The notes below the pieces were generated by a model. That model did no database searches and was not told the DNA's origin. It saw only the letters and a list, made by a program, of their open reading frames with translations. From NCBI GenBank assembly GCA_025362075.1, contig JANYIL010000062.1, positions 1 to 34,725 of the forward strand: a stretch of DNA of 34,725 bases, written 5' to 3'. Positions 9,039 to 18,303 of the stretch are shown one piece after another; position 1 is the first letter of the stretch, and each line of letters opens with the position of its first letter. Origin of the DNA: Chloracidobacterium sp. Lineage in GTDB: Bacteria > Acidobacteriota > Blastocatellia > Pyrinomonadales > Pyrinomonadaceae. Position numbers and translations under genes: made by a program.

Positions 9039-10184
9039 TTAGCCTGCTAACTTTCTCAACCCGGCGACGATTTCCGGAAGTAGTATCTCGGTGACCTGAT
9101 CGACCTCCGCCGCCGTATTAAATCTTCCTAGCGAAAACCGTATCGCTCCCATCGCGTAGGCGTACGGCACGTTCATCGCCTGTAGAACGGGAGACGCCGT
9201 GTGGTCTTGCGCATTGCACGCCGACCCGGTCGAGACGCACACACCGTCTGCGTCGAGCTTGGCGACGATCATCTCGCCGTTGGTATTTTCAAACGAAATG
9301 TTCGACGCATTCGGCAGCCTCTTCGAGATATCCGCGGTACCGTTTAGACGAGAATTTGGAATAGTATTCAAAATATTGGATTCCAGCCGCTCGCGCAACT
9401 CGCGTATTTTCGCCATCGGCGACATATCTTTCACAAATTCCGCCGCCGCTCCAATGCCCGCTATCTGATGCACGGCCTCGGTCCCCGGCCGCCGGCCGCG
9501 TTCCTGTCCGCCGCCGGTGAAAAGCTGCGGCAGCTCGACACCGTCGCGAATATACAAGGCACCGACACCTTTTGGGCCGTAAAATTTATGAGCTGAAACC
9601 GAAAACAGATCGATGGCCGTCGACGCCAGATCGACCGGTATCTTACCAACCGCATTCACCCCATCGACATGAAACAGAGCGTCCGAGTGTTCTTTTACAA
9701 CGCCCGCGATCTCATCGACCGGGAACAAAACGCCGGTCTCGTTGTTCGCCAGCATTACCGAAACGACCGCCGTCTGCTCGCTCAGCCCCACACGTAACTG
9801 GTCGAGATCGATTGCTCCCGCCTCGTCCACATCCAGCCACGTAATGCGATAGCCGTCCTTTTCCAAGCCTTCGCAGAGCTTGCGAACCGCGTCGTGCTCG
9901 ACGCGTGTCGTGATGATGTGTTTCTTTTCGGGGCGGGCTTTCAGGGTCCCGAGTATCGCCCAATTGTCGCTCTCGGTGCCGCACGAGGTAAAGACGATCT
10001 CGTCGGCACTTGAACCCAGCAGCGCGGCCACACTCGCACGGGCTTCCTCGACGACCCGCGAAATTTCGCTGCCAAAACCGTAGGCCGACGACGGATTTCC
10101 ATACGATGCAGTAAGATAGGGGTGCATCGCATCAAACACTTCCGGAGCGATGCATGTCGTTGCGTTATTGTCGAAATAAATCAT
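9039..10184 (-). CDS. Cysteine desulfurase (NifS/IscS family)
   Basis: MIYFDNNATT, VSAHKFYGPKGVGALY (PLP Lys), STGSACNAQ. Confidence 0.95.
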   Translation of the reverse strand: MIYFDNNATTCIAPEVFDAMHPYLTASYGNPSSAYGFGSEISRVVEEARASVAALLGSSADEIVFTSCGTESDNWAILGTLKARPEKKHIITTRVEHDAVRKLCEGLEKDGYRITWLDVDEAGAIDLDQLRVGLSEQTAVVSVMLANNETGVLFPVDEIAGVVKEHSDALFHVDGVNAVGKIPVDLASTAIDLFSVSAHKFYGPKGVGALYIRDGVELPQLFTGGGQERGRRPGTEAVHQIAGIGAAAEFVKDMSPMAKIRELRERLESNILNTIPNSRLNGTADISKRLPNASNISFENTNGEMIVAKLDADGVCVSTGSACNAQDHTASPVLQAMNVPYAYAMGAIRFSLGRFNTAAEVDQVTEILLPEIVAGLRKLAG

Positions 10185-10250
10185 GGGCGCCGATTTTTAA
10201 GGACGCGGTCAATTTACCATTTGCGCGTTTACATTTACAATTAGCTTACC

Positions 10251-11954
10251 TTGAGTGCAACCTTAACAATAACCGAACCAACCGGCCGCGTATGGGAATT
10301 GAGCATTGTCCCGGGCCGCGTCTACACGATCGGACGGGCGAAGGAAAATGACGTCGTCCTCAATGACCGCCGCGTCTCGCGAAAACATGCCTTTGTCGAT
10401 AGCGACGAGGCCGGGTTTCGGATAGTCGACGGCTTTGTCGAGAACGGCCAGCTCTACCGCAGCGTTAATCATGTTTTCGTCAACGGTTCGATGAACCTCG
10501 AACGCCATCTCGCGAGCGGCGACGCGATCACAATCGGCGAAAGCAAACTCGAATTTCGCGCTATACAGCCCATTGCCGCGTCCGAGCCCGACGTTCCTGA
10601 AACAATTGCAAATCTCCCGCTTACGTTTGAAAAATCTAAAAGCATAAACTTTGACGATTTGCCCCTAGGCCATACTCAGGTGCAGATGTCGGTCAACGAG
10701 ATAATCGGACGCCGGTCGAATATGTCGCTCGAAACGGCCGTCGCCACGCCCGAGGAGATCAAAGACCTGCGACGTAAGGCCAAGATACTCGAGCTGCTCT
10801 TCGAGATGAGCAAAACGCTTGGCACGGTTTTTGAGTTGGAAGAGATATTTGAAAAGGCGACCGACCTGATCTTTCGCGGGACACCGGCCGACCGCGTCGT
10901 CGCATTGCTGGCCGAAGAGGCCCCGGACGGCAAGATCCTCGACGACAGCCTGTATCAGATCGGCGCAAAAACGCGTGATGAGAGCTTTGCAAAGCTGACC
11001 GAGAAATTGACCGTCAGCCGGACCATCACAAAACGCGTGATGCAGTACGGCGTCGCGATCCTCTCGCAGGACGCAAAAACGGACGAGCAGTTTCGCGGTG
11101 CCGAGTCAATCGTGTCCCAAGGCGTCCGTTCGACGATATGTGCTCCGCTGATCACGCAGTCAAACGTTCACGGCGTGTTGTACGCCGACCGGCTCGACCC
11201 GTTTGCGGCGTTTTCGCCGGATCATCTCGAGTTGATCAGTGCGGTTGCGGCCCAGACGGCAGTTACCGTCGAAACCGTCAAGGCCCACAAACGCCTCGCC
11301 CGTGAAGAGGTCGCGAGGGCTAATTACAGCCGTTTCATGCCCGAATACGTCGTGAAACAGCTGCTCGAAAATCCGGATTCGTTCCGCCTCGGCGGTGTCA
11401 ACCAGACGATCACCGTGCTTTTTGCGGACATTCGCGGATTCACCGCGTTTTCCGAGCATCAGAATCCGGAAAAGGTCGTCGGACTGCTAAATCATTATTT
11501 TTCTGCCATGACCGAGATAATTTTTGACCACGGCGGAACGCTTGATAAGTATATTGGCGATGAGCTAATGGCCCTTTTCGGAGCACCGACCGCGACACCG
11601 GACGACGCGGCCAACGCCGTCAAGGCCGCGGTTGCAATGCAGAAGAGGTTGATTGACCTTAACAAGGAACTGCTGGCCCAGGGCTTTTGGGAAGTGGCCG
11701 TCGGCATGGGATTGCACACCGGCGAAGCGACGGTCGGTTATATCGGATCGGAAAGGCGTTCCGAGTACACGGCGATCGGCGATACGGTCAATACCGCCTC
11801 TCGGCTTCAGGGTAATGCGGCAGACGGACAGATATTGATAAGCGAAGCGACGGCAAGGGCCGCCGGCAACATCTTCCCGATGATCCGGCGCGAACCGCTG
11901 ACGGTCAAGAATCGCTTGCAGCCCGTCGAGTCTTTTGAAGTAAAATGGAATTGA
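10251..11954 (+). CDS. FHA-GAF-class III adenylate/guanylate cyclase (TTG start)
   Basis: FHA (YTIGRAKENDVVLNDRRVSRKHA), GAF, cyclase (LFADIRGFTAFSE, KYIGDELMALFGAP, YTAIGDTVNTASRLQ). Confidence 0.92.
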   Translation: MSATLTITEPTGRVWELSIVPGRVYTIGRAKENDVVLNDRRVSRKHAFVDSDEAGFRIVDGFVENGQLYRSVNHVFVNGSMNLERHLASGDAITIGESKLEFRAIQPIAASEPDVPETIANLPLTFEKSKSINFDDLPLGHTQVQMSVNEIIGRRSNMSLETAVATPEEIKDLRRKAKILELLFEMSKTLGTVFELEEIFEKATDLIFRGTPADRVVALLAEEAPDGKILDDSLYQIGAKTRDESFAKLTEKLTVSRTITKRVMQYGVAILSQDAKTDEQFRGAESIVSQGVRSTICAPLITQSNVHGVLYADRLDPFAAFSPDHLELISAVAAQTAVTVETVKAHKRLAREEVARANYSRFMPEYVVKQLLENPDSFRLGGVNQTITVLFADIRGFTAFSEHQNPEKVVGLLNHYFSAMTEIIFDHGGTLDKYIGDELMALFGAPTATPDDAANAVKAAVAMQKRLIDLNKELLAQGFWEVAVGMGLHTGEATVGYIGSERRSEYTAIGDTVNTASRLQGNAADGQILISEATARAAGNIFPMIRREPLTVKNRLQPVESFEVKWN

Positions 11955-12113
11955 TATTCTCGTTAAGGTGTGTATTTTTCTAACCCGTTTGCGGGACTAT
12001 TTAATTTATGGGTTAATGACAAAATTTTTTTCGCGAAATCTCGAAAAATAATGCAATTCGGCGGGTTTTGTGAATATAATTGGTTTATCCGGTAAGTTTC
12101 AGTTAGCTTTGTT

Positions 12114-13187
12114 ATGTTAAAGATCTCATCTTTAAAAAAATTAGTCACAGACTCGATGGCGATCGATCTCGGCACGGCAAGCACGATCATTGCCGTCAAG
12201 GGGCGGGGCGTCGTGCTCGATGAGCCCTCACTGGTCGCGATCAATGAGATGTCCGACGAGATCGTCGCCTTTGGCCAGGAGGCGGCCGAAATGCGGGGCC
12301 GCGAGGGCCGCGATGTAATCGTCAAGGCACCGCTGATCGGTGGCGTCGTTGCGGATTTTGAGCGGACCAAGAAAATGCTCGCCCATTTTGTGAAAAAGGC
12401 GAAAACGGGCGGCTCTAACATTTCGCTTCAGGCCGTCATGAGCATGGTCTCGGACGTCACGCACGTCGAGCAGCGGGCGCTGCTAAACGCCGCCGAAGAG
12501 GCCCATATCGGCAAGGTCTTTATGATGGAAGAGGGCCTCGCGGCCGCATTCGGCGCGGGCGTTTTGCCGACCGACAAGCGGGCATCCGCGATCGTCGATA
12601 TCGGGGCCGGGACGACGAATATCGCGTTTATTGCTAAGGGCGCCATCGTGCATTCGACATCCGAGCGCTACGGCAGCAACGCGATCAACGAGAGTCTTGC
12701 CACCCATCTCCGCCGTCATCGCGGTATTCAGGTTGGCGAGGAAACAACTGAGCATCTCAAGACGACATTTGCATCGACATTCCTGCCCGAAGACCTCTCA
12801 AAGGCGGTCGAGATTCGCGGCCGCGACGTCCAGACCGGCAGTCCCCACGCCGAAGAGGTCACCAGCGGCGAGGTTTACGCCATCGTCGAGGGCATCGTCC
12901 GCCGCATCGCTCTGCGGGTGAAAGACACACTTACCGAGCTTCGCCCCGAGGTTGCCGCCGACATCTACGATCGCGGCGTCATACTCACAGGCGGCGGAGC
13001 CCTGCTCGAGGGCATCGATCAGTACATGCGTGCCTTTATAAATCTGCCTGTCACGATCGCCGAGGAACCGCGCTACGCCACCGTCAACGGCCTCGTCAAA
13101 ATGTTCGAGGATCCAAAACTCCTCGAACGCGTCTCACGCAACGAGCTCAGCGTCCTCCAAAACGCCGAGATCCCGTTTGAGGTTTGA
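12114..13187 (+). CDS. mreB: MreB/rod-shape determining actin-like protein
   Basis: MAIDLGTASTIIAVKGRGVVLDEPSLVA; IVDIGAGTTNIAFIAKG; GVILTGGGALLEGID. Confidence 0.92.
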   Translation: MLKISSLKKLVTDSMAIDLGTASTIIAVKGRGVVLDEPSLVAINEMSDEIVAFGQEAAEMRGREGRDVIVKAPLIGGVVADFERTKKMLAHFVKKAKTGGSNISLQAVMSMVSDVTHVEQRALLNAAEEAHIGKVFMMEEGLAAAFGAGVLPTDKRASAIVDIGAGTTNIAFIAKGAIVHSTSERYGSNAINESLATHLRRHRGIQVGEETTEHLKTTFASTFLPEDLSKAVEIRGRDVQTGSPHAEEVTSGEVYAIVEGIVRRIALRVKDTLTELRPEVAADIYDRGVILTGGGALLEGIDQYMRAFINLPVTIAEEPRYATVNGLVKMFEDPKLLERVSRNELSVLQNAEIPFEV

Positions 13188-13287
13188 CTCGCATCCCCAG
13201 GAAAAAGCCCTGCATACATGGGAACCAAAAGATAGGGTCCGCCGTAACTTGTTGTGATATTCTTAGGACACAGTTAGCGATATTGCG

Positions 13288-14124
13288 ATGCGCCTGACCG
13301 ACCTAATTCCGACTATAAACACGCTGCGAAATGTTCTCGACATTACGCTGGTTTTTATCATCGTGTACGTCGTGCTCAAGCTATTTCGCGGCACGCGGGC
13401 TGTTCCGACGGTCGTAGGGATGGTCATTCTCGCGTTGCTTTACTGGCTCGCGGCGGCGCAGGAGTTGTCAACGCTCGAATTCGTGCTTCGTTACGCTGTC
13501 GGTTTTATCGGCATCGCGATCATAGTGCTGTTTCAATCCGAGATTCGGCAAGCGTTGATGTATTTTGCCAACCGTTTGCGTTTTCCGATCCTAAATCGAC
13601 AGCGGGGACAATTCGGCGGCAGCGTGTATGACGAGATCGTTCTTGCGGTCACGACACTGGCCTCCGAAAAGACCGGAGCCCTTATAGTTATTGAACGCAA
13701 TGTGGGATTGCGCAATTTCGTCGACGCCGGGGTCCAGCTCGATGCCCGGCTGAGCTACGACCTGCTCGTGACGATTTTTAACCCGTCGACACCGCTCCAT
13801 GATGGGGCCGTCGTTATACAAAACGAACGCCTCGCGGCCGCATCGGTCTTTTTACCGCTGACAAAAAACCCTGAAATTTCACGCGAACTCGGCACCCGCC
13901 ACCGCGCGGCCATCGGCATCACCGAGGGCTCGGACGCCATTTCAATCGTAGTTTCTGAGGAAACCGGCCTCATCACATACGTCGAGGCGGGCGTCGTCCA
14001 CCGCAACCTGGATACGACCCAGCTTCGCAAATTCCTCCTCGATGCCCTCGAGATACCGTTGATCGAACTGCGGGAAAAAAAGGTATTCACGACAGAGAAC
14101 ACAGAGGGCACGGAGATTGTTTAA
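13288..14124 (+). CDS. cdaA: Diadenylate cyclase CdaA
   Basis: N-terminal TM helices; DAC domain with STPLHDGAVVI and GTRHRAAIGI. Confidence 0.93.
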   Translation: MRLTDLIPTINTLRNVLDITLVFIIVYVVLKLFRGTRAVPTVVGMVILALLYWLAAAQELSTLEFVLRYAVGFIGIAIIVLFQSEIRQALMYFANRLRFPILNRQRGQFGGSVYDEIVLAVTTLASEKTGALIVIERNVGLRNFVDAGVQLDARLSYDLLVTIFNPSTPLHDGAVVIQNERLAAASVFLPLTKNPEISRELGTRHRAAIGITEGSDAISIVVSEETGLITYVEAGVVHRNLDTTQLRKFLLDALEIPLIELREKKVFTTENTEGTEIV

Positions 14125-14130
14125 AAAACG

Positions 14131-15015
14131 ATGGCCGGTAAGCTCTTTGCAAAGCATATAGTTCGAAAGATATTCCTCGAGGACTGGGGCCTAAAACTGG
14201 TGGCGCTCGTCATTACGCTTGCCCTTTGGTTTGGGGTGACTGGCCTCAGCAAACCATCCAAGGAACAGATTAGCCGGATACCGCTAAACCCGACGATCTC
14301 GACTGAAACCTTGATCACAAACGCCATCAAACCGGATATCGACATCTTTGTCAGCGGTGACAAACGAAATCTGGACAAGATCGTCAAGGGCGACCTCTCG
14401 GCCAGTCTTGATCTGTCCGAGGTTCCTCCCGGTGACTGGGTGATCACCCTGTCGCCCGATACCATTTCGGTAAATCTGCCGCAGGGCGTAACACTCGACA
14501 GGGTTCAACCCGGCAATCTCGCCGTCAAGATCGAGGCTGTCGCCGAAAAGGATATCGAGGTCAAGCCGGAAACAGTCGGCACGGTCGCGCCGGGATACGA
14601 GATCTACAGTTCGTCGTCGATCCCGCAAAAGATCCGCGTCCGCGGCCCGGCAAGCATTGTTGATAAACTCGAATACGTCCAGACCGACAAGATCGACATC
14701 ACCGGACGGCTTGATGGTTTTACGGCAAAACAGATCCCCGTAAACGCCTCCGACCCGAAAGCCGCCGTGCTTAATACGGTCGTCGATGTCTATTTCAAGG
14801 TCGGCGAAAAGCGCGTCGAACGTGAATTTACGGTACCCGTATCTGGAAGCCCGGGCAAAATCGCAACCTTTTCGATCTATGGGCCAAAAACCCTGATAGC
14901 AAAGACGCGGGCAGACGCTTTCAAGATCGAAACCGGAAGCTATGATACGCCACAGGTCGTCCTGCCCGCCGAGCTTCAGGATCTGGTCGAGGTCAGAAGG
15001 TTAAGGGTTAAATAG
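14131..15015 (+). CDS. YbbR-like domain protein (CdaR-type)
   Basis: N-terminal TM then YbbR repeats; 6 bp downstream of cdaA. Confidence 0.82.
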   Translation: MAGKLFAKHIVRKIFLEDWGLKLVALVITLALWFGVTGLSKPSKEQISRIPLNPTISTETLITNAIKPDIDIFVSGDKRNLDKIVKGDLSASLDLSEVPPGDWVITLSPDTISVNLPQGVTLDRVQPGNLAVKIEAVAEKDIEVKPETVGTVAPGYEIYSSSSIPQKIRVRGPASIVDKLEYVQTDKIDITGRLDGFTAKQIPVNASDPKAAVLNTVVDVYFKVGEKRVEREFTVPVSGSPGKIATFSIYGPKTLIAKTRADAFKIETGSYDTPQVVLPAELQDLVEVRRLRVK

Positions 15016-15706
15016 TGCCGCTTTCGCTAAAGCTCGCCAGAAATGCCTTGATGTCCTTTCGCATCTCTTCCGTGATCTCGTGCTTTGCCGTGTAATGTTG
15101 TGCACGATAACTCGGTATCGCCGCGCTGAGCTTTTCGTTAAAGGTTCGGAATTGCTCCTGCGTGTAAAACTCGTCATCGTCACCGTATAAATAAAACGTT
15201 TCGGCTGAAAATGGTTTGTAGAACGGGTTTGTATCGAGATCGCCGGGTATGCCACCGCAGACGCCGATCACACCACGCAAAACCTCACGATGTGTAAACG
15301 CAAATCGAAAATTGAGAGCACACGCCTGCGAAAATCCGTAGATGAATATACGCGTCCGATCTATCGTGCCATCAGCCGCGAGTTTGTCGATCACGTCGAG
15401 CACAAATTTGTGATGCAGGCGGACGTGCTGTTCGGGCTTATGGTCCGATAGCCAGCCAAATCCGATACGATAGCCATCAGCAGTCTGACGATAGTGCGGA
15501 TGCGGCGCCTGGATAGCGGCAATAACCCAATTATCCGGTGCAACGAGTCTAGCCTCGCGCATCATGTATCGCTTATGAGCTCCGTATCCATGAACGGCTA
15601 TCAAGAGCGGTGCCGGTTTGGTAATGTCTTCCGGTACAAAAACGTCGTAATAGAGTTCGATCTCGGCCTTAACCGTAAGATCGGTTTGCAAATTTTCATC
15701 GGCCAT
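15008..15706 (-). CDS. Alpha/beta hydrolase (phospholipase/carboxylesterase type)
   Basis: PLLIAVHGYGAHKR, IYGFSQACALNFRFA (GxSxx nucleophile), GDDDEFY. Confidence 0.78.
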   Translation of the reverse strand: MADENLQTDLTVKAEIELYYDVFVPEDITKPAPLLIAVHGYGAHKRYMMREARLVAPDNWVIAAIQAPHPHYRQTADGYRIGFGWLSDHKPEQHVRLHHKFVLDVIDKLAADGTIDRTRIFIYGFSQACALNFRFAFTHREVLRGVIGVCGGIPGDLDTNPFYKPFSAETFYLYGDDDEFYTQEQFRTFNEKLSAAIPSYRAQHYTAKHEITEEMRKDIKAFLASFSESGTI

Positions 15707-15751
15707 ATCTCGATTGTAAGGTGGTTATCGACCGTCGCAAAACAGTACCTT

Positions 15752-16270
15752 TCACCAAAACACTTTTTCTAACGACCATATATCGCGAATCTGAGCCAAC
15801 AGCTCGTCAAAATAATTCCCGCCCCCAGCCTGTTTCAACAACTCATCATTCATCGTGAACCCTTTCACGATATATTCACGCAGCCGCTGCGTGGCCCAGA
15901 TGCGGAAATGGGTGGCAATGCGGCTTTTCACTCTGTAGCCGACCGACAATATTACGTCTAAATTATAATGATCTATCTCGCGTTGAACCTTTCGCTCTCC
16001 CTCGGTCTGAACTATAAAGAATTTCTTTATAGTTGAAACGACATCCACTTCGCCTTCATCAAATATGTTCTGAATATGCTGGCCTATATTTTGTCTGGTC
16101 GTCTGAAACAATTCGGCCAGACCGACCTGCGTCAACCACACAGTCTCATCCTCCAGCCGCGTCTCGATCCGCGTCCCGCCGTCGTCTGTTTGATAGATGA
16201 TTAGCTCGCTTTTATCTGCTGTCATTATGACCTTGTCAGAACCGAAAGCCGTAGCGATCGTATTTGACAC
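15752..16270 (-). pseudogene. RhuM family protein, C-terminally truncated
   Basis: ETVWLTQVGLAELFQTTRQNIGQHIQNIFDEGE...STIKKFFIVQTEGERKVQREIDHYNLDVILSVGYRVKS, typical RhuM; ends at LEKVFW* where homologs continue. Confidence 0.75.
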
Positions 16271-16296
16271 AATACTTCGATTCTTGGCGGGGTCTT

Positions 16297-16710
16297 TTAT
16301 GAAAGATAATCTGCTAATTTACTCGGAAGGTGCGGAAGCTCCCGGGGTTTTGTTTCACGCTCCCAGACTACATTCACTTGCCATCCTGCCTCCCGTAAGA
16401 GTAATTGCTGTGACCGATCCCGCCTTACGTTGCGATCCCTTTTCTCTTTCCAAAATTCCCCATTTGTACCTGGTTGCACGATTCCGTACTTGCAATCGTG
16501 CATATGAAAGAAACAGCCATGAACAAAGATAATCTTTCTCAGTCTCGGAAACACTAAATCGGGCTTCCCTGGTAAATCCTTACGATGTAGGCGAAATCGA
16601 TAACCCATCGAATGGACGAGCGAGCGCACAACCATTTCTGGTTTGGTGTCGCTACTTCGTATTCGAGATATGTTCAACTTGCGCTGAATCGGAGTTAGAA
16701 CATCTGCCAT
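16297..16710 (-). CDS. vsr: Very short patch repair endonuclease (Vsr)
   Basis: SDTKPEMVVRSLVHSMGYRFRLHRKDLPGKPDLVFPRLRKIIFVHGCFFHMHDC...EFWKEKRDRNVRRD. Confidence 0.93.
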   Translation of the reverse strand: MADVLTPIQRKLNISRIRSSDTKPEMVVRSLVHSMGYRFRLHRKDLPGKPDLVFPRLRKIIFVHGCFFHMHDCKYGIVQPGTNGEFWKEKRDRNVRRDRSQQLLLREAGWQVNVVWERETKPRELPHLPSKLADYLS

Positions 16711-16714
16711 CTTT

Positions 16715-17071
16715 CTAATTCAATTTTGAACGAGCGGATTCGAAGAAGTTCTCGACCGAAAGGACGTTCATGTCATCCACTTTTGGGTATTTTTTATGAA
16801 GTGATTTAGGAACTACCAGCGTGACATTTGCATCTCGCATTTCTACTAACTGGTTACTTGAGATTCCGGGTTGCATAGTCAGGATGTATTTCTTTTGAAC
16901 TCGCTTACCTTCCCTCAAAACCTGGCGCCAACGATTCTTACATGTGGTCTTTACACCTACAACAAGTAGCTTTTCAACTGGAAATTGCGGGTCAAGATAG
17001 CTTTTCTCATCGGGAAAAATAATATCCCGTCTTCGTCGATGTCGGCGTCGTAGAATTGGGCGGTACGGCAC
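16715..17071 (-). pseudogene. C-terminal fragment of EcoRII-like type II restriction endonuclease
   Basis: DIIFPDEKSYLDPQFPVEKLLVVGVKTTCKNRWRQVLREGKRVQKKYILTMQPGISSNQLVEM...VTLVVPKSLHKKYP; N-terminal part is out-of-frame sequence. Confidence 0.75.
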
Positions 17072-17105
17072 ATGATGCGGGGTTTGCGGGTTACAATGGC
17101 GAAGC

Positions 17106-17378
17106 TTAAAGCCAGACTATCTCGATCTCTTTTTCCAGTTGCTCAAATTCGTGATCGCCGGTCAACAGGGTGGCTTTATTATGTTTGGCGAGGGCGGCGG
17201 CAAAGCAGTCGGCGTAGGAGATGCCGCCTTTGGCTTTGAACCTTGCGGCTATGCGGGTTAACTCAATGTCGGCATCGACTTCGACCTGGATACGCGTACC
17301 GGCCTTGATACCGAGCTTTCGGCGAGCCGATGACGGTATCTGGTATCTTTGCTCCTGGGTAAGCCCGCGATAGCTCAT
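17106..17378 (-). CDS. Chimeric VapB(AbrB)-VapC(PIN C-terminal) ORF; probable toxin-antitoxin remnant
   Basis: N-term MSYRGLTQEQRYQIPSSARRKLGIKAGTRIQVEVD (AbrB); C-term ISYADCFAAALAKHNKATLLTGDHEFEQLEKEIEIVWL (PIN C-terminus). Confidence 0.7.
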   Translation of the reverse strand: MSYRGLTQEQRYQIPSSARRKLGIKAGTRIQVEVDADIELTRIAARFKAKGGISYADCFAAALAKHNKATLLTGDHEFEQLEKEIEIVWL

Positions 17379-17469
17379 TTGATGCTCCTTTTGATGGCAG
17401 TTAAAAGATGCGTTAAATCTACTTCAACTTACCCTTCTCTGCCACTTTCAAAAGTTGCACTTATTATAT

Positions 17470-17607
17470 GAATTCACGGTCATCCCCGATACAACAATGA
17501 TAATTCTCACCAAATTCGGTACGCCCGACAAAAATGGGGATATCAACGTGCCGTTTCCGATGCATTATGTGATCGCCAGAGATGGAAATGTTGTCCTCAA
17601 AACATAG
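17470..17607 (+). pseudogene. Fragment of thioredoxin-like/redoxin domain protein
   Basis: Frame without start: EFTVIPDTTMIILTKFGTPDKNGDINVPFPMHYVIARDGNVVLKT*. Confidence 0.45.
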
Positions 17608-17660
17608 CAAATAAAAGGAATCGATACGGTTAAATTTGAACTAAGGAAAATGTTTTGGTG

Positions 17661-17749
17661 TCCGAACAAACTGAAAATTAAAAACTGGCAACTGAAAATG
17701 AGGTGATTTCGTTTTCAGTTTTAACTTTTTAGTTTTCAGTTTCTTCGGA
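17661..17749. repeat. Intergenic inverted repeat, 38-nt arms
   Basis: tccgaacaaactgaaaattaaaaactggcaactgaaaa vs RC of 17712-17749 tccgaagaaactgaaaactaaaaagttaaaactgaaaa. Confidence 0.9.
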
Positions 17750-17805
17750 GCTAACAGTTGTCTGGCGACGGCGCATCGGGTATATTTTGATTTCACCTCT
17801 CGTGC

Positions 17806-17891
17806 GGAGAGGTAGCCTAATTGGTAAGGCAGTAGTCTTGAAAACTACCGCGCGTAAGCGCTTGCAGGTTCGAGTCCTGTCCTCTCCGCCA
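17806..17891 (+). tRNA. tRNA-Ser (anticodon TGA), CCA encoded
   Basis: GGAGAGG/CCTCTCC acceptor stem, GTAGTCTTGAAAACTAC anticodon arm, long variable arm GCGCGTAAGCGC, T arm CAGGTTCGAGTCCTG, GCCA end. Confidence 0.95.
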
Positions 17892-17899
17892 TAATAATA

Positions 17900-17949
17900 G
17901 GCATCTTCAGAGCTTTGTAGTCTTGAGATGCCTTTCTTATTTTTTCTTT
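17900..17949 (+). terminator. Probable intrinsic terminator after tRNA-Ser
   Basis: ggcatct ... agatgcc stem followed by tttcttattttttc. Confidence 0.6.
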
Positions 17950-18177
17950 GAAGATGCTGAATTTATGGCGTTAGGCCAATGCGTCGAAGTAAATCCTTAA
18001 AGCGCGTCTTATTTCGCATAGAATCGAATTACGGCTCGACCGTCAGCCAGATCAGATAAAAAGGGAATTCGTTTACCGAAAACGGCACATTTAAGGTAAT
18101 CATCCCAAACGGCACCGTAGTCTATGCGGGCTGTTTCAACGCTACCTCGCACCGCCTTACATTCTAGGCACGGCAAT

Positions 18178-18214
18178 CGTGAGTTAGACTCTGCTTTTTA
18201 CAGTCTAACTCACG
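18178..18214. repeat. Perfect 13-bp stem hairpin cgtgagttagact/agtctaactcacg
   Basis: Direct reading; 11-nt loop. Confidence 0.85.
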
Positions 18215-18303
18215 TCTTCAAAACCCATTTCTTATAATTTTGCTTGATTTCAATTTCACATTTGTTATAGCCTAAGTGCATACTGAATGAGGATTCATTC
18301 ATA

